NCBI RefSeq assembly: GCF_002291445.1
Contig: NZ_CP014137.1
Location: 2,356,001-2,420,000, forward strand
Source: Brenneria goodwinii
GTDB taxonomy: Bacteria; Pseudomonadota; Gammaproteobacteria; Enterobacterales; Enterobacteriaceae
Direction: 5' to 3'
Length of the DNA: 64,000 nucleotides
This document shows positions 33,552-42,657 of the stretch, in pieces. The notes under the pieces are model-generated. The model was not told the origin of the DNA. It saw nothing but the letters and a program-made list of their open reading frames with translations, and did no database searches. The position numbers were made by a program, and so were the translations under genes. Within the stretch, counting starts at the first letter, position 1. Each line of letters starts with the position of its first letter.

Positions 33552-34958
33552 TTACTCGACGGCGTATTCCTTCATTCTATTTTCTTCCGTCACCATACCC
33601 TTGAGCTTTTTTAACACCTCGCCAGCTTCCTTCAGCACTCGGGCGCATTGCTCGTGAGTGATGGTAAGCGGCGGCTCAATCCGAACTGATTTGGAGTTAT
33701 TCAACGTACCCGCGACCAGAATATTGCGATGGAAAAGCTCTTTCGCAAACGTGTAGCCAATCTCGTTTTTCTTAAACTCGATGGCTTGCAACAGACCGAG
33801 ACCGCGAACTTCAGAAATCAACTCCGGATAGCCGGCAGCAAGTTTCTTCAACCCACTCAGTAAGAAAGCGCCCTTCTGTTCAGCCTGTTCCGGTAGTTTT
33901 TCGGTCAGCAAAACATTGATGGTCGCCAACGCGGCCGAACAAGCCAGCGGGTTGCCGCCAAACGTCGTAGTGTGCAGGAACGGATTCTCAAACAGCACGG
34001 AGAACACTTCTTCCGTCGCCACCGTTGCGCCGATAGGCATCACTCCGCCACCCAAGGCTTTCGCCAGGCAGATAATATCGGGCTGAACGCCATAATGCTC
34101 ACAGGCAAACATCTTGCCCGTGCGACCCATGCCGGTCTGAACTTCATCCAGAATCAGCAATGCCCCAACCTCATCACATAATGCTCTGACTGCAGGCAAG
34201 TAATTATCCGGTGGTAAAATTACGCCGCCTTCTCCCTGAATAGGTTCAAGGATAATGGCAGCTACGTCATCTCCGGTCTTCTGGCATTGATGAACCTGCT
34301 TCCTGATAGCGTTGATATCACCAAAAGGGACATGGTGAAAACCAGGAACTAAAGGCATGAAAGGGCGGCGGAACTCAGCTTTTGCGGTGGCGGATAACGC
34401 GCCAAGCGACTTACCGTGAAACGCGCCCGAAGCGGCGATAAAAGTATATTTGCCACGTTTGGACTGATAAGCTTTGGCCAGTTTCAGCGCCGCTTCAACT
34501 GATTCCGTTCCGCTGTTGCTAAAGAAACTATATTTAAGATTGCCCGGCGTTAATGCCGCCAGCGTTTTTGCCAGCATCGCCCGCAGGGGATCAAGCAGTT
34601 CCTGACTATGCAGAGGTTGCTTGGCAAGTTGCTGCTCTACCGCAGCGATAACAGTGGGATTACGGTGACCGACGCTGAAGATACCGAAGCCGCCCAGGCA
34701 GTCCAGGTATTCATTTCCCAAGGTATCGACCAACGTATTCGGGCTACTGGCGCGCCATTCCACTGCGCCATATTCACCCCCGGAAGTGACAGATTTTCTG
34801 TATTCAAGAAAACCCGGGTTAACGTATTCACGAAAGGAAGTTAGAACATCTTTGTTTAATGCAGCCACTTCATCAGTGGTCAATTTCTCGCTTTTAATCC
34901 AATGCAATGCCTGCTGAGTACACTCTAGCGGGTTGACGTTTGACTTTGATCTGGACAA
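33552..34958 (-). CDS. patA: Putrescine aminotransferase PatA
   Basis: Class III PLP aminotransferase converting putrescine to 4-aminobutanal with 2-oxoglutarate as acceptor; 468 aa. It matches E. coli PatA (VNPGFLEYRKSVTSGGEYGAVEW, CLGGFGIFSVGHRNP, LILDEVQTGMGRTG, and the PLP lysine in CLAKALGGG). Start: the frame is open to a GTG at 34985, but AAGGAG followed by a 6-nt spacer precedes a TTG at 34958, giving MSRSKSNVNP. I prefer the TTG. The next step of the pathway, PatD, is encoded upstream on the same strand, 365 nt away with its own spacing. Confidence 0.93.
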   Translation of the reverse strand: MSRSKSNVNPLECTQQALHWIKSEKLTTDEVAALNKDVLTSFREYVNPGFLEYRKSVTSGGEYGAVEWRASSPNTLVDTLGNEYLDCLGGFGIFSVGHRNPTVIAAVEQQLAKQPLHSQELLDPLRAMLAKTLAALTPGNLKYSFFSNSGTESVEAALKLAKAYQSKRGKYTFIAASGAFHGKSLGALSATAKAEFRRPFMPLVPGFHHVPFGDINAIRKQVHQCQKTGDDVAAIILEPIQGEGGVILPPDNYLPAVRALCDEVGALLILDEVQTGMGRTGKMFACEHYGVQPDIICLAKALGGGVMPIGATVATEEVFSVLFENPFLHTTTFGGNPLACSAALATINVLLTEKLPEQAEQKGAFLLSGLKKLAAGYPELISEVRGLGLLQAIEFKKNEIGYTFAKELFHRNILVAGTLNNSKSVRIEPPLTITHEQCARVLKEAGEVLKKLKGMVTEENRMKEYAVE

Positions 34959-35005
34959 AATGCGCTCCTTGAAAACTGATATCACATGATATCAATCTAA
35001 TTAAT

Positions 35006-35031
35006 GCACATAACACGCCAGTTGACTGCCA
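35006..35031 (-). promoter_or_regulatory. Candidate sigma-54 promoter(s) of patA
   Basis: Two overlapping minus-strand matches with GG-N10-GC geometry: TGGCGTGTTATGTGC (35006-35020) and TGGCAGTCAACTGGC (35017-35031). Both lie about 50-70 nt before the TTG start. E. coli patA is reported to be sigma-54-dependent, which supports the reading. Confidence 0.5.
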
Positions 35032-35165
35032 CAAAAAGCAATAAAAGATTAAAATCTACCAGGGCATATAAAACCGAAATAAAAAGAAAAATAAAACTTT
35101 ATGCCCAGAATTAAAAACTGATACAAGCGCCTGTTTTAGAAAAAAGACGATAAAAACCCGCCCAA

Positions 35166-35204
35166 TTGCACCACCATAAAGCAATCAGCCCCACTTTAGT
35201 GCAA
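35166..35204 (-). promoter_or_regulatory. Candidate NtrC enhancer sites upstream of patA
   Basis: TTGCACCACCATAAAGCAA (35166-35184) resembles the glnA NtrC site TTGCACCAACATGGTGC, and GTGCAA at 35199-35204 forms an inverted pair with its TTGCAC. They are about 140-190 bp upstream of the sigma-54-like promoter, a normal enhancer distance. Confidence 0.45.
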
Positions 35205-35323
35205 TCAAACCATAGAAATGCGACGTTACGACGAAGCGAATATGATCGGTTGGAAAATCGCCATCCCACATTACCCCAGTAAAAACAAAGGTAATGTGGA
35301 GTTATACGCTCAGGAGAGGAGGA

Positions 35324-36748
35324 TTAATGACGGATCATGATGTGGCGGACAAGGGTGTAATCTTCCAGGCCGTATATCGACATATCCTTGCCGTAACCGG
35401 AAAGTTTCTGTCCGCCGTGCGGCATTTCACTCACCAGCATAAAGTGAGTATTCACCCAGGTGCAGCCGTATTGCAGAGAGGCGGCCAAACGATGCGCCCG
35501 GCCGATATCTTTCGTCCAGACTGACGACGCCAGCCCGTAGTTGGAATCATTGGCCCAACCGACCACCTGTTCTTCATCATCAAAAAGCGTGATGGAAACG
35601 ACCGGACCAAAAACTTCTTTCTGTACAATGTCATCTTCCTGACGCGCGCCCGCCAACACGGTGGGCAGGAAATAATACCCTTTCCCCTCTCTCCGTTCGC
35701 CGCCTGTCACCACGGTGATATGCGGCAACGCTTTGGCTCGCTCAACAAAACCAGCAACCCTTTCCAACTGCGCTTCGGTAATCAGCGGCCCCAGTTCGGT
35801 GCTTTCAGCCAGCGGATCGCCCATGTTCAACGTAGACACGGCTTTACCCAACTCAGCCACAACCCGTTCATAGACGCCTCGCTGTACATAAAGGCGGCAG
35901 GCCGCCGTACAGTCCTGACCGGCGTTATAGAAACCAAAGCTGCGAATGCCGTCAACAACCTGCTCGATATCCGCGTCATCAAAGACAATAACCGGCGCTT
36001 TGCCGCCCAGCTCCATGTGCGTACGTTTCACGCTGGGCGCGGTATTGGAAATAATGTTTACGCCAGTGGCTATCGAACCCGTCAGGGAAACCATTCGTAC
36101 CTTTTCATGCCCGGTTAGCGCATTACCCACATCGGCGCCGCGTCCAAACAGGATATTCAGCACGCCGGCAGGCAGAATATCCGCCAGCAGATGGGCTAAA
36201 TAAAAGGTGGTCAGGGGCGTTTGTTCCGCCGGTTTCAGCACCACGCAGTTGCCTGCGGCCAGCGCCGGCGCCAGCTTCCAGGACACCATCATCAGCGGGT
36301 AGTTCCATGGGGCGATAGACGCCACCACGCCCACCGGATCGCGCCGAATCATTGAGGTATGCCCTTCAAGGTATTCGCCCGCCGCCGAACCGTTCAGACA
36401 ACGCGCCGCGCCGGCGAAAAACCGGAATACATCGGCAACGGCCGGGATTTCATCATTCAACACCGCATGATAGGGTTTGCCGCAGTTAAGGGACTCCAGC
36501 CGGGCAAACTCCTCAGCGTGTTCCTCAATCACATCGGCGATTTGTAATAGATAAGTAGAGCGCGTTTTGGGCGTGGTTTTCCCCCATTGCGCAAATGCCG
36601 CATCCGCCGCCGTCACGGCGGCATCGACCTGCTGCAGGTCGGCCTGCGCTATCAATGCGATTTGCTCTCCGCTTGCAGGATTAAAAACCGCCAGAGCCTC
36701 ACCCTGACCTGCGACTTGTTTACCATCTATGAGCAATTTATCGTGCAT
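35324..36748 (-). CDS. patD: Gamma-aminobutyraldehyde dehydrogenase PatD
   Basis: NAD-dependent aldehyde dehydrogenase, 474 aa, oxidising 4-aminobutanal to 4-aminobutyrate after PatA. Family motifs: APWNYPLMMVSWKLAPALAAGN, MELGGKAPVIVFDDAD (general-base Glu), NAGQDCTAACRLYV (catalytic Cys), KEVFGPVVSITLF. Close to E. coli YdcW/PatD. In E. coli this gene follows ydcSTUV; here it stands next to patA, a rearrangement that joins the two catabolic steps. Confidence 0.92.
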   Translation of the reverse strand: MHDKLLIDGKQVAGQGEALAVFNPASGEQIALIAQADLQQVDAAVTAADAAFAQWGKTTPKTRSTYLLQIADVIEEHAEEFARLESLNCGKPYHAVLNDEIPAVADVFRFFAGAARCLNGSAAGEYLEGHTSMIRRDPVGVVASIAPWNYPLMMVSWKLAPALAAGNCVVLKPAEQTPLTTFYLAHLLADILPAGVLNILFGRGADVGNALTGHEKVRMVSLTGSIATGVNIISNTAPSVKRTHMELGGKAPVIVFDDADIEQVVDGIRSFGFYNAGQDCTAACRLYVQRGVYERVVAELGKAVSTLNMGDPLAESTELGPLITEAQLERVAGFVERAKALPHITVVTGGERREGKGYYFLPTVLAGARQEDDIVQKEVFGPVVSITLFDDEEQVVGWANDSNYGLASSVWTKDIGRAHRLAASLQYGCTWVNTHFMLVSEMPHGGQKLSGYGKDMSIYGLEDYTLVRHIMIRH

Positions 36749-36922
36749 AACGCTTCCCTTATAAACAGAAAATCAGTGGTTTTTACTACTTACTGGTTCT
36801 TCACTTATAAAAGACACGTGCAAAATATCTGCCACTTTTTCGGCCGGATAAAAGGACGGCAGACCATAGTGGATATCACACCCCTGCCTGTACCCATTCC
36901 GTTATCCGGCCGGGCAGCGTAA

Positions 36923-37081
36923 CTAACGCTTCCTGGCGGCGGCTTCTTGCGATTCAATGACCGCCTTTTTGGCTTCCTCCGCCAACTCGGCCACTTCTTC
37001 TTCGGTCAGCTTGTCAGCGGCTTCGCGCATCTTCGCAAGCCCTTCGCTGACGGTAACATCTTTGGGATCGGATTTAGCCAT
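36923..37081 (-). CDS. Small helical protein of 52 aa, function unknown
   Basis: Reads MAKSDPKDVTVSEGLAKMRE, then AADKLTEEEVAELAEEAKKA and VIESQEAAARKR. Strongly charged and probably all helical (Glu/Lys/Ala-rich). A good CAGGAG site precedes the ATG at 37081. It is upstream of patD on the same strand, with a long inverted repeat CGGCCGGATAA...TTATCCGGCCG (36841-36912) in the space between. Family not recognised. Confidence 0.65.
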   Translation of the reverse strand: MAKSDPKDVTVSEGLAKMREAADKLTEEEVAELAEEAKKAVIESQEAAARKR

Positions 37082-37969
37082 GTCGGTCTCCTGAACATGA
37101 AAATAGAAAGTCAGATAAGTGTAGTCGATCGCGGCATTGATCAGCTACGCTACAATACAGGTACGTGACAGGTGCGTGGAGTGACGACGCGTTGCGCCAG
37201 CCGACCGATTATTTTCTGCATGCCTGAGCCAATATTATCTAAACTCAATAAACTCCGAGTCGGCTTTACGCCATTCATTGGGAACATTCGCCCTCTGCGT
37301 TTTTTCAACTGCCGCTTGATCGCATTTTATAACTTATTAGATATATAGGAATATTATTTTAATAACTTATGAAACTATACGATATGCAACGCTATTTTTT
37401 GCAAAAAAACGAATACCGGCCTATCTCCGGCATCATTAGATAAAAAACAATCACGAAAAATCAGTTATTATCATTTATTGGAATATTGAAATTACATGAT
37501 AATTGACATTTATCTTCAATAAGTACACCTATAAAAAACAAAAATATTTATCCATAAAAATCATAACAATAAAAAACCGCAATCATTGATATTTGATTGA
37601 CCTCACATAATTAATGGTTTTTTTTGCAAAAAATAACACCTAGGAAATCCAAAATTAAAACCAATCAACAACAAAAATAGAACAATGGGGTGATAGGCGT
37701 GCAATATTTTATGTTATTGATTAACTCGAGTATCCATCATTAATTTTTAATTCATATTAAAAAACTAATTTTACACTTAAAAAACTAAAAAAACCATAAA
37801 GAAATAATTATTGAGAGCTAGCTCTTTTATTTGATACAAAAGTAAGAAACATAAAAAATAATAGACTTGGATCAAAAAAATAAATAACCAGTAATCCATA
37901 TAGTACCCGTGATGAGGGTAAGGCAACCTATTAATCAACCCGTCATTTTGAGCAATGGGGTATATATAT
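37082..37969. other. 0.9-kb AT-rich region upstream of dcuB
   Basis: Very AT-rich with many A/T runs and no gene. Noted inside: an inverted repeat ATTATCAT...ATGATAAT (about 37467-37504), two copies of TTGCAAAAAATA (minus strand near 37391; plus strand near 37625), and a probable dcuB promoter near the right end. A region this AT-rich is a plausible H-NS target; inference only. Confidence 0.55.
37862..37904 (+). promoter_or_regulatory. Candidate dcuB promoter with degenerate FNR site
   Basis: TAGAC-TTGG-ATCAA (37862-37875), three of five matches in the left FNR half and a perfect right half. TATAGT at 37899-37904 is a plausible minus-10. With a start near 37911 the FNR box is centred about 42 bp upstream, the class II position. 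E. coli dcuB is FNR-activated. Confidence 0.45.
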
Positions 37970-39310
37970 ATGGATTTTATAATTCAGTTAGTCATTGTCC
38001 TAATCTGTCTTTTCTACGGTGCTAGAAAAGGCGGTATCGCACTGGGGTTATTAGGCGGTATAGGGCTCGTCATTCTGGTGTTCGTCTTCAAGCTCCAACC
38101 AGGCAGACCACCGGTTGATGTTATGCTGGTGATCATTGCCGTAGTGGCAGCATCAGCAACGCTTCAGGCCTCAGGGGGTCTGGATGTAATGTTACAGATT
38201 GCAGAACGTCTGCTGCGCCGTAATCCCAAATATGTATCGATTATTGCGCCGTTCGTCACCTGTATTCTGACCATTCTGTGCGGTACCGGCCATGTGGTTT
38301 ATACCATTCTGCCGATTATTTATGATGTCGCCATCAAAAATAATATCCGTCCGGAAAGACCCATGGCCGCCAGTTCCATCGGGGCGCAAATGGGGGTTAT
38401 CGCCAGCCCGGTATCCGTCGCCGTGGTTTCTCTGGTTGCGATGCTGGGGAACTTTACGTTCCATGGCAAACATCTGGAGTTCCTCGACTTACTGTCGATT
38501 ACCATTCCGTCTACTCTGCTTGGTATTCTGGCGATAGGGATCTTCAGTTGGTTCCGGGGTAAAGATTTAGATAAAGATCCTGAATTCCAGAAATTTATCT
38601 CAGTCCCTGAAAACAAGCATTACGTTTATGGCGACACCGCCACATTGCTGGACAAAAAACTGCCGGGAAGCTATTGGCTTGCCATGTGGATTTTTTTGGC
38701 CGCTATTGCCGCAGTTGCAACGCTGGGCGCGGTAGATGAATTACGTCCGTCATTTGATGGCAAGCCCCTGTCCATGGTGCTGGTTATCCAAATGTTTATG
38801 CTGTTGTCGGGCGCGATCATCATCATGGTCACCAAAACTAATCCGGCTTCTATCTCCAAGAACGAGGTGTTCCGGTCAGGGATGATTGCCATCGTCGCCG
38901 TTTATGGGATTGCCTGGATGGCGGAAACCATGTTCGGTGCGCATCTGGAACAGATTAAAGCTACGCTGGGTACGCTGGTGAAAGAATATCCGTGGGCTTA
39001 CGCCGTTATTCTTCTGCTGGTTTCCAAATTTGTTAACTCACAGGCCGCAGCACTGGCCGCGATTGTGCCCGTTGCCTTGGCTATCGGCGTTAATCCGGCG
39101 TATATCGTTGCTTCTGCGCCAGCCTGTTACGGTTACTATATTCTGCCGACCTATCCAAGTGACTTGGCGGCAATCCAGTTTGACCGCTCAGGAACCACGA
39201 AGATTGGCCGTTTCGTGATTAACCACAGCTTCATTTTTCCGGGTTTGATCGGGGTCGGGACATCCTGCGTCTTTGGTTGGGTGTTTGCGGCTATGTATGG
39301 ATTCTTATAA
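37970..39310 (+). CDS. dcuB: Anaerobic C4-dicarboxylate antiporter DcuB
   Basis: Inner-membrane fumarate/succinate exchanger used in fumarate respiration; 446 aa, 10-12 hydrophobic segments. It follows E. coli DcuB almost unbroken (CLFYGARKGGIALGLLGGIG, GGLDVMLQIAERLLRRNPKY, GTGHVVYTILPIIYDVAI, YYILPTYPSDLAAIQFDRSG). The ATG at 37970 (MDFIIQL) is chosen over one five codons upstream because it matches the family N-terminus and follows GGGG at 9 nt. Monocistronic; no fumB follows. Confidence 0.95.
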   Translation: MDFIIQLVIVLICLFYGARKGGIALGLLGGIGLVILVFVFKLQPGRPPVDVMLVIIAVVAASATLQASGGLDVMLQIAERLLRRNPKYVSIIAPFVTCILTILCGTGHVVYTILPIIYDVAIKNNIRPERPMAASSIGAQMGVIASPVSVAVVSLVAMLGNFTFHGKHLEFLDLLSITIPSTLLGILAIGIFSWFRGKDLDKDPEFQKFISVPENKHYVYGDTATLLDKKLPGSYWLAMWIFLAAIAAVATLGAVDELRPSFDGKPLSMVLVIQMFMLLSGAIIIMVTKTNPASISKNEVFRSGMIAIVAVYGIAWMAETMFGAHLEQIKATLGTLVKEYPWAYAVILLLVSKFVNSQAAALAAIVPVALAIGVNPAYIVASAPACYGYYILPTYPSDLAAIQFDRSGTTKIGRFVINHSFIFPGLIGVGTSCVFGWVFAAMYGFL

Positions 39311-39335
39311 CAGCTAAGTTTGTGCAGCCCTGTAG

Positions 39336-39371
39336 AAAGCCGTCCGGCATAACCGGACGGCTTTTTATTTT
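39336..39371. terminator. Bidirectional terminator between dcuB and the racemase gene
   Basis: AAAGCCGTCCGG-CATAA-CCGGACGGCTTTTTATTTT, perfect 12-bp stem with T-run on the plus strand and A residues on the other side. It serves convergent dcuB and the racemase gene. Confidence 0.9.
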
Positions 39372-39374
39372 GAT

Positions 39375-40115
39375 CTACGCGTTATCTGAACGTTGCCATT
39401 CCTGAACACAGGCCTGGGCCAAAGCCCGGGTCGCATCGAAACTGATATCCAAATAAGGCGAATTAACCGCCGTTAACGCTGGCGGCACTTCGGTACAGGC
39501 CAGAACCAGCCACTGCGCGCCACGATCAACCAACCGTTGGGCAAGCCGATCAAGCAAAAGACCGCCCTGATGCAGCTCGCCGCGCTTTACCGCATAGCAA
39601 CCCGGAACAAAAAACGTCGTCATTTCCTGTTCATCCGGCACCAGCGTTTCCACCCCCAGTGCGGCAAACCGCTGCTGATACCAGCCGGCGGCGAGCGTGC
39701 CGTGCGTGGCGATCAATCCAATCGTCTGCAGTTCCGTTCCCTGGTTTTTCACCACCGACTTCACGCATGCCAGTGTCGCATCGGCAATGTGAATCAGCGG
39801 GGCGGCGCTTGCCGCCGCCAAATCATCAAACCAGTGATGCGCGGTGTTACAGGGAATGACGATATGACTGACGGAAAGACGATTCAATTGGCTAACGGCG
39901 GCCAGCAACGCAGGCAGCGGCGACTCGCCCGTTCCGGCCAACGCCCGCTGACGATCGGGGATCTGCGGCACATTCCAGGCCACCACCGGCACATGATCCT
40001 GATCGCGGGCAGCCGGCGTTTCCTCAATAATTTTTTGCAACAGATCAACCGTCGCCAGCGGCCCCATGCCGCCCAATACCCCGATCAGCATCACTTTTTC
40101 CCGTTGAGCGCTCAT
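39375..40115 (-). CDS. Aspartate/glutamate-racemase-family protein
   Basis: 246 aa, PLP-independent two-cysteine racemase family. Motifs: GVLGGMGPLATVDL at the N-terminus, IVIPCNTAHHW (first Cys) and LVLACTEVP (second Cys). It overlaps the lyase gene by 3 nt (ATGA), so the two are coupled. In this setting it may interconvert enantiomers of cysteate, cysteine or a similar amino acid for the lyase. That specificity is inference; ordinary aspartate racemase activity is the default. Confidence 0.85.
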   Translation of the reverse strand: MSAQREKVMLIGVLGGMGPLATVDLLQKIIEETPAARDQDHVPVVAWNVPQIPDRQRALAGTGESPLPALLAAVSQLNRLSVSHIVIPCNTAHHWFDDLAAASAAPLIHIADATLACVKSVVKNQGTELQTIGLIATHGTLAAGWYQQRFAALGVETLVPDEQEMTTFFVPGCYAVKRGELHQGGLLLDRLAQRLVDRGAQWLVLACTEVPPALTAVNSPYLDISFDATRALAQACVQEWQRSDNA

Positions 40116-41125
40116 CAGAGATCGGATTGCTCAAAGAGTTGACGATAGCCAAACAGCCCGGCAGAGCCGCCGGTATGAATAAAGACCACGTTCTCATCAC
40201 GGCTGAAATGTCCTTTGCGAATCAGATCGATCAGCCCCGCCATCCCTTTACCGGAGTAGACCGGGTCAAGCAAAACCCCTTCCAATCGCGCCAGCAATGT
40301 CAGAGCTTCTAACGTTCCCTCGGTCGGAATGCCATAACCTTTCCCCACGTAATCGCTATTTACCTTCACCGCCTGACGGGGAACTTCACCGGCAATGCCC
40401 AGCAATTGCCAGGTTCGCTGAGCCAGCGCATACACATTCTCTTCTTGCTTCTCCCGCGGCGCTCTCACGCTGATCCCCAGCAACGGAATCTGGCTGTTGG
40501 TGGCGGTTAATCCCGTGACCAGGCCGGCCTGCGTACCGGTGCTGCCGGTCGCATGAACAATATGGTCGATGCGTAAACGCTGCTGACTGGACTGAAACAG
40601 CAATTCTTCAGCACAGGCGACATAACCCAGCGCGCCGACGGGACTGGAGCCACCGCCGGGAATGACATACGGTTTGGCCCCCTGCTCACGCAAGGTATCC
40701 GCCAGATCTTCCATCGCCTGCTGCATATCCGTGCCTGCCGGCAGATGATCGACGATTTCGCCTCCCAGCAGGTTATCCAGCAAAATATTGCCGGAGCGCT
40801 GATAGTCTTCGCCGTAGTCGGTTACACGTTTTTCCAGCAAAATTTTTGTTTTTAGCCCCAGTTTTGACGCCGCGGCAATAGTTTGGCGAACATGGTTAGA
40901 CTGCGTGGCGCCCTGAGTGATAATGACGTCAGCCCCCTGCTGCAAGGCATCGGCCAGCAAAAATTCCAGCTTCCGGGTTTTATTGCCGCCGGTCGCCAGC
41001 CCCGTTGCATCATCGCGCTTGATATAAATAGTGGGGCCGCCCAGATATTTGGTCAGCGCCGGCAAGGCCTCCAGCGGAGTCGGAAAATGCCCCAACGTCA
41101 GCCGGGGGAAACGGGCAAGATGCAT
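40115..41125 (-). CDS. PLP lyase of the D-cysteine desulfhydrase / L-cysteate sulfo-lyase (CuyA) family
   Basis: 336 aa fold-type II PLP enzyme. The PLP lysine is Lys49 in GGNKTRKLEF, the motif shared by ACC deaminase, DcyD and CuyA; further blocks are TQGATQSNHVRQT, IPGGGSSPVGALGY and HATGSTGTQAGL. DcyD splits D-cysteine to pyruvate, sulfide and ammonia; CuyA splits L-cysteate to pyruvate, sulfite and ammonia. The adjacent TauT-type importer, an Ldh2-family dehydrogenase and nearby cbl favour a sulfonate substrate, but sequence alone does not separate the two. Confidence 0.82.
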   Translation of the reverse strand: MHLARFPRLTLGHFPTPLEALPALTKYLGGPTIYIKRDDATGLATGGNKTRKLEFLLADALQQGADVIITQGATQSNHVRQTIAAASKLGLKTKILLEKRVTDYGEDYQRSGNILLDNLLGGEIVDHLPAGTDMQQAMEDLADTLREQGAKPYVIPGGGSSPVGALGYVACAEELLFQSSQQRLRIDHIVHATGSTGTQAGLVTGLTATNSQIPLLGISVRAPREKQEENVYALAQRTWQLLGIAGEVPRQAVKVNSDYVGKGYGIPTEGTLEALTLLARLEGVLLDPVYSGKGMAGLIDLIRKGHFSRDENVVFIHTGGSAGLFGYRQLFEQSDL

Positions 41126-41164
41126 GAAACACTCCTTTAAATAAGATCAAATAACCGATTTGGA

Positions 41165-41222
41165 TGATTGCAGGGGAAGATAATGAAGCCACCACGCCTG
41201 CAACTTGAAAGATGACGGGATA
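41165..41222. repeat. ERIC-like repeat fragment
   Basis: On the minus strand it reads CCCGTCATCTTTCAAGTTGC then AGGCGTGGTGGCTTCATTA, the same end as at 58.4 kb. It lies between the lyase and dehydrogenase genes. Confidence 0.65.
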
Positions 41223-41315
41223 AAAATGACGAAATCAATATGCCATGTATTTTCTTCGCTGTTAAATAATTACACATACACCGCTTAAATAACGTCACTG
41301 TTCATTTATGTTGGC

Positions 41316-42335
41316 TCAGGCCACTTGTTTATTTAAATCAAGTAATTGCTGCCAACTGGTATCATCAACATAAATACCGTTTTCAAGACGCTGCCGGTAT
41401 TTTTGTTTTTCCGGTTCGCCCGGCAATAATAATTCTCCGTCATCGCGTGACTGACGGATCCAGGCTAATAAGGCAGGAATTTCCTGCTGATAAGTTTCAG
41501 CGCCGCCTAACTTTTGCGGGTCAATCAGAATGGACAGCATGCTGTTAATAATCTGTTTCTTTTCCCCGTTGACCGTGCGCTCCGTTCGGCCGCCGGTCAA
41601 CGCGGCGCCCAGCAACGAGCAGATCAGCGATAACCCCGCTCCTTTATGTTGACCAAACGGCAGTAATGCCCCCAGCGGTTGTTCCATCAGCCAACGCGGA
41701 TCAATCGTCGGATTTCCCTGATTATCAACAATGCAGCCAGGAGGCAGCAGTTTACCTTCATTCCAGGCAATACGCGCTTTATTGCCGGCAATCACGCTGG
41801 TGGCGAAATCCAGAATCACCGGGTCGCTCCCCTCTACCGGCACTCCCACGCAGAAAGGATTGGTGCCGAAACGCGGCCGCTCCCCTTGCCACGGTAAAAC
41901 CACCGTAGTATGCACATTGGCGAAATGCAGTGAAACCAACCCGGCATCCGCCGCCTGTTCAGCCCAGGCGCCAATCCGCCCCAGATGATGGGCGTCCGCC
42001 AGACTGACGACGGCAACGCCGTGTGATTGCGCGCGGGCAATGCCTTCCGCCAGCGCCTGCTGTGCAACCACCTGACCAAATCCCTGCTGGCCGTTAAAAG
42101 AAACCAGCGGGCCAAAATCCAGCGTTTTTTCCGCATTGGCATGCGGCGATAGTCCGCCTTCTCTGATGGCCGCGATATAACGGGGCAACATACTGACGCC
42201 ATGCGAGTCATGTCCTTTCAGGCTCGACTCCACCAAATTATCCGCTACGATCTCCGCTACGCGGCTATCCACCTCGATATTCACTAATTGGGTACGCAGA
42301 TAATCGCGTAAATAATAATGACTAAACACCGGCAT
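41316..42335 (-). CDS. Malate/L-lactate dehydrogenase family (Ldh2) NAD(P)-dependent oxidoreductase
   Basis: 339 aa. The family signature GHDSHGVSMLPRY is at residues 41-53, followed by ADAHHLGRIGAWAEQAA, VVLPWQGERPRFGTNPFCVGVP and LPFGQHKGAGLSL. The family covers YbiC/HcxB, ureidoglycolate dehydrogenase and the (R)-sulfolactate dehydrogenase ComC. Gene order with a CuyA/DcyD-type lyase and a TauT-type importer suggests a sulfolactate or other 2-hydroxy acid substrate. It is divergent from the importer. Confidence 0.85.
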   Translation of the reverse strand: MPVFSHYYLRDYLRTQLVNIEVDSRVAEIVADNLVESSLKGHDSHGVSMLPRYIAAIREGGLSPHANAEKTLDFGPLVSFNGQQGFGQVVAQQALAEGIARAQSHGVAVVSLADAHHLGRIGAWAEQAADAGLVSLHFANVHTTVVLPWQGERPRFGTNPFCVGVPVEGSDPVILDFATSVIAGNKARIAWNEGKLLPPGCIVDNQGNPTIDPRWLMEQPLGALLPFGQHKGAGLSLICSLLGAALTGGRTERTVNGEKKQIINSMLSILIDPQKLGGAETYQQEIPALLAWIRQSRDDGELLLPGEPEKQKYRQRLENGIYVDDTSWQQLLDLNKQVA

Positions 42336-42657
42336 AATTGTCTCTGAATCTTGATTAAATTATTTGAGTCACACTATAACGCCGCTGTTTTCATACCTAA
42401 ATGAGAAATAAAGCTATCTATAGCAAATATTGTACTAACGCCGATATTGAATTGATATTCGAGAAGAAATAGAACATTAATTCTAAGTTATTCCAAAATG
42501 TGCTTTATTAAAAAATCCATAAAAAAATAGGATGCAACGAGGAGCGGCTTTAACGCCACCAATTTCATTTACATCAAGTTCTATTTATTTAACTTATTTA
42601 ATCATTTTTGCATAGTTCGAATAAACATAACGTCTTGCAAAAAATAGAGAGCAGAAA
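42336..42657. other. Divergent promoter region of the sulfonate-like island
   Basis: 322 AT-rich bp between the dehydrogenase gene and the importer. It contains TTGCAAAAAATAG at about 42635-42647, a motif also seen twice upstream of dcuB and, as TTGCTAAAAAATAG, upstream of tauA. It should hold the control site for both arms. Confidence 0.45.

Noticed and set aside
34959..34985. GTG at 34985 as the patA start
   Set aside because: It places the AAGGAG ribosome-binding site inside the coding sequence; the TTG at 34958 is ideally spaced from that site.
40115..41125. Naming the PLP lyase as ACC deaminase
   Set aside because: The PLP-lysine motif is shared, but the neighbourhood (sulfonate-type importer, Ldh2 dehydrogenase, racemase) and length do not single out ACC deaminase; a family-level call is safer.
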